The position numbers were made by a program, and so were the translations under genes. The notes under the pieces are model-generated. The model made no database searches and was not told the DNA's origin. It saw only the letters and a program-made list of their open reading frames with translations. 12,563 nucleotides of DNA. Source: Fimbriimonadales bacterium. GTDB taxonomy: Bacteria; Armatimonadota; Fimbriimonadia; Fimbriimonadales; GBS-DC. The DNA is taken from positions 1-12,563 of the forward strand of contig JAOAFW010000390.1 in assembly GCA_026416065.1 (NCBI GenBank), written 5' to 3'. Of this stretch, positions 5,988 through 12,563 are shown one piece after another (within the stretch, counting starts at the first letter, position 1; each line of letters starts with the position of its first letter).

Positions 5988-8900
5988 TTATGCCGCACTG
6001 GACTGGGACATCCCGTTCGAGTCGCCCAGCCAGCGCGCCAGCGTCTCACGCAGTTTTTCTGCCTGAATTGGCTTGCTCAGGTAGTCGTTCATGCCACAGG
6101 CAATGCACTTTTCGCGATCGCCCTCAAGGGCGTTTGCCGTCAACGCGACAACAGGCGTTTCAATACCCCGTTGGCGCAATATGGATGTTGCTTCGTAGCC
6201 GTCCATTTCGGGCATATGGCAGTCCATAATGATTAGGTCATAGGCAACTTCGGTCGCTCTCTGCACCGCTTCTATCCCATTCACGGCGACATCGACCTGG
6301 ACTCCAAGTCTACCCAGTAGACGCGTCGCAACCTTAAGATTCACCTCATTGTCTTCCACGATTAAGACACGCTTGTCAGGGAACGCTACAGGCAGGGTTT
6401 TCTCTTCCATTGCTACCTGAGGCTGGGGTGGGGCTGTGGCAGGCAGTGGTAGATCTACATAGAAGAGGCTACCGATGCCCTCGTCGCTTTCTACCCCAAT
6501 ACGCCCGCCCATCATTTCCGCAAGTTTTTTACTGATGGCTAATCCCAGCCCCGTGCCGCCGTACTTGCGTGTGGTGGAGCTATCCGCCTGAGTGAAAGGC
6601 TCAAACAGAGTGTCCAGTTTATGCGCGGGGATCCCAATGCCCGTATCCTGCACTCCAATCCAGATACCTTGTGGATAGGTAGAACTCAGCGTGACCTGCA
6701 GAGTTATTGTCCCACCGTGTGTGAATTTGATGGCGTTGCTGAGAAAGTTGGCTACAATCTGGCGCAGGCGTACAGGATCGCCCAGTATCCATTCAGGCGC
6801 GTTTGGGTCAATTTCTATTCGAAGGCTCAACCCCTTCTCGTAGGCGCGCCCGGTAAACAGCGCTGTCGCATCCCGCATCAGCTCATGCAGATTCGTCGGA
6901 ACCTGCTCCAGCGTCATCTTACCAGCCTCAATCTTAGACAGGTCTAAAATATCAGTTAGCAATCTTAATAAGTGATGTGCACTGTTCTTGAGCGTGTGCA
7001 ATAACTCCTCTTGTTCGGGTGTGAGTGGTGAGTCTTCCAGTAGCTGCACCATCCCCAGAACACCGTTCAGGGGTGTTCGTATCTCGTGGCTCATGTTCGC
7101 GAGGAACTCCGACTTAGCACGGCTGGCAGCTTCTGCGCGCATCGCATTTTCGTGCGCCTCAAGCAGGGCGCGCTCCAGCCGCTGGTTGGTCTCTTCCAGC
7201 AGTTTGTGGGCGACTTTACTTTCGCTCACATCGCGTATCAGGATCACCACTCGGTCATCCGTATAGGGTACATAGCGCGCTTCATAGAAACGCTTCTCAC
7301 CCTGGACCGACAAAGTGTACTCCCACACAAAAGGCTGTTTTGTCTCGAGGACAAAATACACAGGGCGCATCGCCTGTTCGGTGAATTCAGGGGGCAAATA
7401 GTCACGGATACGAGTGCCTGAATCGGGGGAGCATGGCACGCTGAATCGGCTCTCACCAGGGGCATAAACCTCGTGGTAGGTGCCGTGTTTGTCAATCACA
7501 CACAGTATATCGGGTAGCACTGAGAGCAAGGAATTCAGGTACTGCTCGCGCTCTTGCACGCGGCGCAGCAGTTCTACATGCTCCGTTTGGTCAATCGAGA
7601 CGCCCACCAGCGTTTTGAGATTTCCCTGCTCGTCGTACAGGTGCGAGTAGTAGGTGCGATAGTAGCGTCCCATCCACTCACGCTCGGTCGTGAGCATCTC
7701 GCCTTGAAGGGCACGACAAAAGTCATTGTGGATGTCGGGTAGCGAGGCACTCGCTTCCAGAACATTAATACTGGTAAGCGAATCGACTGGCGTATGAACC
7801 GTGATTGACTGGAGCGCAGCGCCTTCCGCCAGCTCCAGATTCCCCTGAGCATCACAAGCAAACACAATTACAGGTGCGTGCTCGAGTACTTGCTGACGCA
7901 AGTGATTGATATAGCGCATCTGTTGTTGTTGGCGCTCGTACTGCAGCAGCATACTTGCCAGCGCAGCCAGCTGTTCCAGCAGTAATGTTTCGTGTGGCTG
8001 GGGAGCACGTGCTTGTTCAGAATAGAACGCCAGCACACCAATCACGGCACCTTCACTATCGAAGCATGGTTGAGACCAGCAGGCACGCAACCCTAACGGA
8101 CGCACCAAAAAGGCATGATCGCGCCAGAGAGGATGCGTCTCGATGTCCTCGACGATAACACGCATTTTGTGGTGCGTTGCAGCACCACAGGAACCGGTGG
8201 TAGGAGTCAGAAAAGTTCCGTTCAATGCTTCCTTAATCGACGCGGGCATGCTGGGCGCGGCAAACAGCCAATAGCATCCCTCTCGTACCTCCGCGAGGGT
8301 GCAGCGCACATAGGGGAGTACCCGCTCTAATTCGGCGCACGCATCGTGCAAAATCTGACACGCTGGCTCACCTTGTAAAGCACGGCGTAGCGCCTGAGCA
8401 TGAATACGCTGCGCCGCTGTGTGGAACTGCAGGCGTGCTACGGTTCCCTGCCGATAACGCCACCCAAAGCAGACCGCCAGTCCAATCAAGAGAGCAAACA
8501 CAGCAGCCAATAAAACATAACCTCGATAAACACCAGTCACGACATCCAGAGTTGCCAAATACTCTTCTGCTGCGATATCTACCCCCAGTGCACCCACTAC
8601 CTCACCTGAAGCGTTCCGCACTGGAACATAAGCGGATACATAGTCGCCCCAAGGACTCGTTACAATCCCTGTCGTTTGGGGCTTTCCCTGAATGATTGCG
8701 GCGTGCATCCGAGGGCAAGCTTGAGGATATGAATCACCGATATAAGATTTGTCCTCTACGCCATCACCATCGTTGTCACCGGGCGGTGTCGCATCTAATA
8801 CGAAATAAATTTCACCCTCTTTACGGGCATAAGTGTAGATAAATTTAATCTTAGGATTAGTCGCCTGAATTTTCGCAAGCGGTTTGATGGCGTTCTGGTA

Positions 8901-9179
8901 CTTCTCGGTATCTTCCTCACCGGGACTGAACGTCTGGTGTAGCACCGGGTCGACAGTGGTTGCTGCGGCTAAAGCAGTGTTGAGCAGGGTCTGGTAAAAC
9001 TCCTGTTGGATAATCGCTTTCGCCTCACGAGAAAACAAATTCAGGGCAAACGCTGCGGCACTGAACACCGTCAGCCCCGCTACCGCGCCCCAAAAAAGGG
9101 GATAGCCCCAGTCACGCAGCCACTGTCGCCTCACAAAGGGGTTATTCCATACACATCCGGATAATCCCAAGCCCTGCAC
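5988..9179 (-). CDS. Hybrid sensor histidine kinase: Cache-GAF-PAS-PAS-HisKA-HATPase-REC
   Basis: A 1063-residue inner-membrane hybrid histidine kinase. Helix 1 is at about 28-50; a Cache-like periplasmic sensor at about 51-215 contains AYVPVRNASGEVVGALGVDI; helix 2 is at about 218-240. Next come a GAF domain (about 250-415, with TGSCGAATHHKMRVIVEDI and GLRACWSQP), two PAS regions (about 425-535 and 545-650), and a coiled linker. The kinase core is HisKA FLANMSHEIRTPLNG (H698) and HATPase with N-box NFLSNAIKF (811-819), DTGIGIP (845-851) and GGTGLGL (874-880). A C-terminal receiver (about 937-1052) has VLIVEDNEVN, phospho-acceptor D986 in IMDCHMPEMDG, and K1036. All catalytic residues are present. 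The sensor carries GDNDGDGVEDKS (134-145), which looks like a calcium loop. The GTG start at 9179 is uncertain; GTG at 9134 is an alternative. It lies 19 nt after the MTHFR gene and 15 nt before the Hpt gene. The ligand is unknown. Confidence 0.95.
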   Translation of the reverse strand: MQGLGLSGCVWNNPFVRRQWLRDWGYPLFWGAVAGLTVFSAAAFALNLFSREAKAIIQQEFYQTLLNTALAAATTVDPVLHQTFSPGEEDTEKYQNAIKPLAKIQATNPKIKFIYTYARKEGEIYFVLDATPPGDNDGDGVEDKSYIGDSYPQACPRMHAAIIQGKPQTTGIVTSPWGDYVSAYVPVRNASGEVVGALGVDIAAEEYLATLDVVTGVYRGYVLLAAVFALLIGLAVCFGWRYRQGTVARLQFHTAAQRIHAQALRRALQGEPACQILHDACAELERVLPYVRCTLAEVREGCYWLFAAPSMPASIKEALNGTFLTPTTGSCGAATHHKMRVIVEDIETHPLWRDHAFLVRPLGLRACWSQPCFDSEGAVIGVLAFYSEQARAPQPHETLLLEQLAALASMLLQYERQQQQMRYINHLRQQVLEHAPVIVFACDAQGNLELAEGAALQSITVHTPVDSLTSINVLEASASLPDIHNDFCRALQGEMLTTEREWMGRYYRTYYSHLYDEQGNLKTLVGVSIDQTEHVELLRRVQEREQYLNSLLSVLPDILCVIDKHGTYHEVYAPGESRFSVPCSPDSGTRIRDYLPPEFTEQAMRPVYFVLETKQPFVWEYTLSVQGEKRFYEARYVPYTDDRVVILIRDVSESKVAHKLLEETNQRLERALLEAHENAMRAEAASRAKSEFLANMSHEIRTPLNGVLGMVQLLEDSPLTPEQEELLHTLKNSAHHLLRLLTDILDLSKIEAGKMTLEQVPTNLHELMRDATALFTGRAYEKGLSLRIEIDPNAPEWILGDPVRLRQIVANFLSNAIKFTHGGTITLQVTLSSTYPQGIWIGVQDTGIGIPAHKLDTLFEPFTQADSSTTRKYGGTGLGLAISKKLAEMMGGRIGVESDEGIGSLFYVDLPLPATAPPQPQVAMEEKTLPVAFPDKRVLIVEDNEVNLKVATRLLGRLGVQVDVAVNGIEAVQRATEVAYDLIIMDCHMPEMDGYEATSILRQRGIETPVVALTANALEGDREKCIACGMNDYLSKPIQAEKLRETLARWLGDSNGMSQSSAA

Positions 9180-9181
9180 TA

Positions 9182-9187
9182 AATATA
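9182..9187 (-). promoter_or_regulatory. Possible -10 box of the kinase-Hpt operon
   Basis: TATATT on the minus strand lies in the 19-nt gap after the MTHFR stop, 2 nt before the GTG assigned as the kinase start. If this is a real -10 box, transcription would begin just inside the assigned start and a downstream start would be used. If not, the kinase is read through from the MTHFR gene. Confidence 0.25.
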
Positions 9188-9198
9188 GCCCATAGCCA

Positions 9199-11079
9199 CT
9201 ATTTCAAAACCGCTATTACTTGCAACGCAATCTGAGCGTTGCCCGCAGGGGGCATCAGGTAAATCCCCTGCGCGTAAACGCCCGCCTCACGCACGAATTC
9301 TTGGGCGATTTCCAGCCCGACTTGCAGTGCGGTGTCCTCGGGGACTTCGCTCATGCGCCTTAAGATTGGCTCCGGGATACGGATACCGGGCACCTCGTTA
9401 TGCATGAACTCGGCGTGGCGTGCGCTGCGCAGGGGCAACACACCCACAAACCAGGGAACACCAAGTTTCTGCAGCAGTTGCGCCGTGCGCTCCACGACGG
9501 GCATTTCAAACAGAGGTTGTGTATAGATGAGGTGCGCGCCCTCCTCGATTTTGCGGCGTAGGCGTTCGTTCTCAGCGTCTATATCAGGAGCAAGAGGGTT
9601 GTAGGCGGCAGCGATGGTGAAGTTCGCCTTGACGCCGATGCTGTTGCCTGCCAAATCACGCCCCTCGTTGAAACGGTGCAGGATACGCACCAGTCCCACC
9701 GCGTCCACATCGAACACGCTGGTTGCAGGGGGGTAGTCGCCAATCTGAGCGGGGTCGCCCGTAATCGCCAACACATTCCGAATGCCCAGTGCGTGCGCCC
9801 CCAACAGGTCGGACTGGATCGCCAAAAGGTTGCGGTCTCGGCAGGCAAAGTGCATCATCACTTCGATTCCCGCTTCGCGCTGCACGATATGCGCGGTGGC
9901 GATTACATTCATCCGCAGTCGCGCCCGCGCGCCATCGGAGATGTCAATCAGGTGCACACCGTGCTCTTTCAGTAGGCGCGCGCCCTCGATTACTTTCTGG
10001 ATTTTTAGCCCGCGCGGTAGGTCAAGCTCGACGGTGATGACGCGCTCTTTGCCCAGCAGCTGGGACAGGCGCGACGGCTCGGCGGTGGGAAGCTCTTCCT
10101 GAGGCTTGCGCTCGCGCGCTCGGGCAGGTCTCATCGCTGCAGTGCGTTTGGGTTGCAGCCCACGCACATGGTGCGCGACAGCGCGGGTATGATCGGGCGT
10201 CGTGCCACAGCAGCCTCCCACAATCACCGCACCTGCCTCCACCAGTCGCGCCGCATACTTGCCAAAATAATCAGGGTGAATATCGTACACCACCTGCCCG
10301 CGCACGAGTTGGGGCAAGCCGGGTGTTGGCATGGAGCTAATCGGCAGCTCGGTTGCGTCCGCCATCATCCGCACGATGTCGAGCATCCGCTGCGGTCCCA
10401 CAATACAGTTCCCCCCGACAACGTCCACATCGATCTGTTGCATCTGCTCGGCGAAGCGCTCGGGCAAGCCTTCCATCAACGTTTCGCCGTCTTCCACGAA
10501 GCCTTTGGAGGCAATGATTGGGATGTCGGGCGCAAGGCGACGAGCGACGCGAACCGCCAGCGCGAGTTCCTGTAAGTCAATAAAAGTTTCCAGAATCAGC
10601 CCGTCCACACCGCCTTCCAGGAGGGCACGAATCTGTTCCTCGAACGCCTGCTCCGCTTCTTCAAGGCGCACTTCACCCATCGGTTCCAGCGGTTTGCCCA
10701 CGGGACCCACTGCGCCAAACACCAGCGCGTCCTCGCCAACCGCCTCGCGCGCGAGGCGCACTGCCTCGACGTTGATGCGTCGTACCAGATCCTCAGGCGA
10801 GCCGAACTGTTCGGGCAGGCTGTAAGCCGTGGGGGCTTCGCTCGAGCGCTCAGGCAGGTTTAGCAGACGCACGCGATTTGCGTAGTACGTGTTGGTCTCA
10901 ATCAGTCGTGCGCCCGCCTCGTAATACTCACGGTGCAGGGCACGCACCACTTCGGGATGCGTCAGGTTCGCCAGTTCATAGGGCTGGGGGACACCGCGTA
11001 GCGCGAGCGCTGTGCCCAACGCACCGTCCGCAACGAGCGCGCCCTGTGCAAGCCGCTCCCGAAACGCTTCACGAGTCAT
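9199..11079 (-). CDS. Bifunctional homocysteine S-methyltransferase / methylenetetrahydrofolate reductase (YitJ type)
   Basis: A 626-residue fusion enzyme of the kind known from Bacillus YitJ. The N-terminal homocysteine S-methyltransferase domain (about 1-305) opens with LVADGALGTALALRG, has IETNTYYANR and LILETF, and keeps the three zinc-binding cysteines C225 (GGNC) and C290/C291 (GGCCGTTPDH). A basic, proline-containing linker (about 308-338) follows. The C-terminal 5,10-methylenetetrahydrofolate reductase domain (about 339-626) is an FAD-dependent barrel with VELDLPRG (candidate catalytic E351), HFACRDRN, LAITGDPAQIGDYP (437-450), IGVKANF and IYTQPLF (518-524). The reductase makes 5-methyl-THF. 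The methyltransferase half makes methionine, but whether it uses 5-methyl-THF or S-methylmethionine as donor cannot be told. ATG 11079 is favoured by a -10 box 6 nt upstream. It faces away from folD, which makes its substrate. Confidence 0.95.
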   Translation of the reverse strand: MTREAFRERLAQGALVADGALGTALALRGVPQPYELANLTHPEVVRALHREYYEAGARLIETNTYYANRVRLLNLPERSSEAPTAYSLPEQFGSPEDLVRRINVEAVRLAREAVGEDALVFGAVGPVGKPLEPMGEVRLEEAEQAFEEQIRALLEGGVDGLILETFIDLQELALAVRVARRLAPDIPIIASKGFVEDGETLMEGLPERFAEQMQQIDVDVVGGNCIVGPQRMLDIVRMMADATELPISSMPTPGLPQLVRGQVVYDIHPDYFGKYAARLVEAGAVIVGGCCGTTPDHTRAVAHHVRGLQPKRTAAMRPARARERKPQEELPTAEPSRLSQLLGKERVITVELDLPRGLKIQKVIEGARLLKEHGVHLIDISDGARARLRMNVIATAHIVQREAGIEVMMHFACRDRNLLAIQSDLLGAHALGIRNVLAITGDPAQIGDYPPATSVFDVDAVGLVRILHRFNEGRDLAGNSIGVKANFTIAAAYNPLAPDIDAENERLRRKIEEGAHLIYTQPLFEMPVVERTAQLLQKLGVPWFVGVLPLRSARHAEFMHNEVPGIRIPEPILRRMSEVPEDTALQVGLEIAQEFVREAGVYAQGIYLMPPAGNAQIALQVIAVLK

Positions 11080-11085
11080 CGATAG

Positions 11086-11091
11086 ATTTTA
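11086..11091 (-). promoter_or_regulatory. Probable -10 box of the HMT/MTHFR gene (leaderless)
   Basis: TAAAAT preceded by GG (minus strand CGGGTAAAATCTATCG) ends 6 nt before ATG 11079. Transcription would then begin at or next to the ATG. There is no Shine-Dalgarno sequence, and the region 17 nt upstream (GGCGGC) is not a -35 match. Confidence 0.6.
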
Positions 11092-11263
11092 CCCGTCAGT
11101 AGAGGACTGCCGCCCCATGACGGTTGAAAACCACACGGCTCTACAGGTGCGGTCTGGACACTCTCAGCAGGGAATCGGACTCGCCGCTACTCAAACCCGA
11201 GTTTCTGTTGCAAACGAGGGTTCAATGTCAACTTCGTGGGGGAGAGCCGGATTCGTTGCGAGG

Positions 11264-11269
11264 TATAAT
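11264..11269 (+). promoter_or_regulatory. Probable -10 box of folD (leaderless)
   Basis: A perfect TATAAT preceded by GG (GAGGTATAATCCGCACG) ends 7 nt before ATG 11277, so transcription should begin at or beside the start codon. No clear -35 lies 16-18 nt upstream. The rest of 11080-11276 shows no RNA gene or riboswitch that I recognise. Confidence 0.65.
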
Positions 11270-11276
11270 CCGCACG

Positions 11277-12158
11277 ATGGAACAGTTGCCGCGAAACTTT
11301 GTACCCGATACGCATGCACTACTGCTGGACGGCAAAGCGGTTGCGCAGCGCATCCGCGGACAGCTCAAAACGCGCGTCGAGGCGTTGCGTCAACGTGGGG
11401 TTGTTCCTTGTCTAACGGTGATGTTAGTCGGCGACGATCCCGCCTCGCATACCTACGTGCGCACGAAGGCGAAAGCGTGCGAGTCGGTAGGGATCCGATC
11501 CGTCGTGCGACACTATCCTGCGACCGTCTCCCAGGCGGAGCTGGAATCACAAATTGATGCGTGGAATAACGACCCCACCGTGCATGGCGTGTTGATACAA
11601 CACCCTGTGCCCAGTCCACTGGACGAGGCGGCGCTGCTGCGTCGCCTGAGCCCGCGCAAGGATGTGGACGGCATTACACCATCCTCACTGGGCGCGTTGC
11701 TCACAGGTGAGCCTGCTTTCGGGGCGTGCACCCCACTCGGAATCATTACCCTGCTGGATGCTTACGAGATACCCATTCAGGGCAAACACGCGGTTGTGAT
11801 TGGGCGGAGCGTGATTTTGGGCAAGCCGATGGCGTTGATGTTGCTCAATCGCAACGCGACGGTGACGATTTGCCACTCCCGCACGCGCGACCTGCCTGCC
11901 CTCACGCGCCAGGCAGATATACTTGTGGCGGCAGTGGGCAAGCCAGAGTTCATCACGGGCGAGATGATTAAACCCGGCGCGGTGGTTATCGACGCGGGCT
12001 ACAATCGTGTAGCGGGACGAACAGGCGATGTTGGCGATGTGGACTTCCCTTCGGCGGCGCGAGTGGCAGCGGCGATTACGCCCGTGCCCGGCGGGGTCGG
12101 TCCAATGACCGTCGCCACGCTGCTGCAGAATACGGTGCAGGCGGCGGAGCAAGTGTAG
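11277..12158 (+). CDS. folD: Bifunctional methylenetetrahydrofolate dehydrogenase / cyclohydrolase (FolD)
   Basis: A 293-residue FolD, the cytosolic enzyme that interconverts 5,10-methylene-THF, 5,10-methenyl-THF and 10-formyl-THF using NADP(H) or NAD(H). Length is normal for the family. The catalytic domain holds SHTYVRTKAKACESVGI, with Y60 and the catalytic lysine K64, GVLIQHPVP (Q108) and KDVDGITPSSLG (D131). The cofactor domain has CTPLGIITLL, VVIGRSVILGKPMA (173-186), ATVTICHSRT and VAAVGKPEFI. The C-terminus has ITPVPGGVGPMTVATLLQNT. The frame is open 51 codons further upstream, but homology begins at LLLDGKAVAQRI. ATG 11277 lies 7 nt after a TATAAT box and gives the usual N-terminus, so upstream starts are rejected. 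QHPVP replaces the commoner QLPLP. It runs divergently from the MTHFR fusion and 29 nt before a methyltransferase gene. Confidence 0.97.
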   Translation: MEQLPRNFVPDTHALLLDGKAVAQRIRGQLKTRVEALRQRGVVPCLTVMLVGDDPASHTYVRTKAKACESVGIRSVVRHYPATVSQAELESQIDAWNNDPTVHGVLIQHPVPSPLDEAALLRRLSPRKDVDGITPSSLGALLTGEPAFGACTPLGIITLLDAYEIPIQGKHAVVIGRSVILGKPMALMLLNRNATVTICHSRTRDLPALTRQADILVAAVGKPEFITGEMIKPGAVVIDAGYNRVAGRTGDVGDVDFPSAARVAAAITPVPGGVGPMTVATLLQNTVQAAEQV

Positions 12159-12187
12159 TCCCGGCGTCGGTCAGCTCAGGGAAAGCG

Positions 12188-12544
12188 ATGCAACCCCAAG
12201 AGTATCAGCGGATGTATCAGTGTGAGGGCGACTACTGGTGGTTCGTGGCGCGACGCCGCCTTGCGCTCGAGCTGCTCCGAGCCTACGTGCCCTCCCACAA
12301 AGGCAAAATCTTAGACGCGGGCTGCGGCACGGGCGCGCTGCTGGCAGAACTAAACCAGCAGGGGTTCGCCGTGGGCGTTGACCTGGAGCGTGAGGCGTTG
12401 CGCTTAACCCGCGAGCGCGGCGCGCTTGTAGCAGTGCAGGCGCGTCTGGAGGCGTTGCCGTTCAAGAATGAAGCGTTTCAGGTTGCTTTCGCGCTCGATG
12501 TGCTGGAGCATTTGCCGGACGACCGCCCTGCGTTGTGTGAACTG
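12188..12544 (+). CDS. Class I SAM-dependent methyltransferase, 5' part only
   Basis: The first 119 residues of a class I SAM-dependent methyltransferase (Methyltransf_11/25-like). The N-terminus MQPQEYQRMYQCEGDYWWFVARRR matches the YWWF-ARR opening of many methyltransferases found beside glycan or lipid genes. Motif I is ILDAGCGTGALL (41-52), followed by VGVDLE (62-67, acidic residue for the SAM ribose), LEALPF and FALDVLEHLPDD (101-112). AGGGAA at 12178-12183 gives a plausible, closely spaced ribosome binding site. It starts 29 nt after folD with no visible terminator, so the two are probably co-transcribed. The gene is cut at 12545 by an adapter that happens to stay in frame (it would add LSLIHI). 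The substrate is unknown. Confidence 0.88.
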
Positions 12545-12563
12545 CTGTCTCTTATACACATCT
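12545..12563. other. Tn5 mosaic end / Nextera sequencing adapter (artefact)
   Basis: The last 19 bases, CTGTCTCTTATACACATCT, are identical to the reverse complement of the 19-bp Tn5 mosaic end used in Nextera library preparation. The match ends exactly at the window edge and interrupts a methyltransferase gene. It is therefore untrimmed adapter, not genomic sequence or a natural transposon end. Confidence 0.95.

Noticed and set aside
11124..11276. A 51-codon in-frame extension upstream of folD (GTG or TTG type start).
   Set aside because: FolD homology starts after 11277, the extension has no recognisable domain, and a TATAAT box inside it sits 7 nt before the ATG at 11277.
11080..11276. A SAM or THF riboswitch before the methionine and folate genes.
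   Set aside because: I saw no recognisable conserved core, and the -10 boxes lie 6-7 nt from both start codons, leaving no room for a leader RNA. A covariance-model search would settle this.
12545..12563. A natural Tn5/IS50 end disrupting the methyltransferase.
   Set aside because: The match is to the engineered mosaic end used in library kits, is exactly 19 bases and stops at the window edge. That fits adapter read-through.

Overview
This is a bacterial chromosomal contig end of moderately high GC content carrying housekeeping and signalling genes. No phage, transposon, CRISPR or plasmid features were seen. The lineage cannot be fixed from the sequence. Extended -10-like boxes (GGTAnAAT) placed 6 to 8 bases before start codons, and a secreted phosphodiester-glycosidase (NAGPA/DUF2233) protein, would suit a deep-branching phylum such as Armatimonadota, but this is a weak inference. 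The window begins inside glpX. It ends in an exact 19-base Tn5 mosaic end (Nextera adapter), so the right edge is a sequencing artefact.

Left block (3-4127, + strand): the 3' part of glpX (class II fructose-1,6-bisphosphatase), a MoxR-type AAA+ ATPase 3 nt downstream, a GT4 glycosyltransferase overlapping the ATPase by 4 nt, then a probable promoter and an exported NAGPA-domain protein. The first three are probably one transcription unit. The GT4 and NAGPA genes suggest envelope glycan work, but the substrate is unknown.

Middle block (4132-5642): a complete tRNA-Cys(GCA) on the minus strand with encoded CCA, lying 4 nt from the glycosidase stop codon. A 229-base non-coding stretch follows with two hairpins, then a MacB/FtsX-type ABC permease without its ATPase in the window. 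The permease meets the next gene tail to tail with no intergenic base.

Signalling block (5643-9179, - strand): a 1063-residue membrane hybrid histidine kinase (Cache sensor, GAF, two PAS, HisKA, HATPase, receiver) and, 15 nt downstream, a stand-alone Hpt protein. Together they supply most of a His-Asp-His-Asp phosphorelay. The final response regulator is not in the window.

One-carbon block (9199-12158): a fused homocysteine S-methyltransferase/methylenetetrahydrofolate reductase on the minus strand and folD on the plus strand, diverging from a 197-base region. FolD makes and interconverts 5,10-methylene-THF, the reductase domain turns it into 5-methyl-THF, and the methyltransferase domain makes methionine. 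Both genes appear leaderless. A class I SAM-dependent methyltransferase, cut by the adapter, follows folD.

I did not find a convincing undescribed system. The observations most worth following are the repeated GGTAnAAT/leaderless start architecture, the calcium-loop-like insert in the kinase sensor, the MoxR-GT4 coupling without DUF58, and the adapter at the edge.
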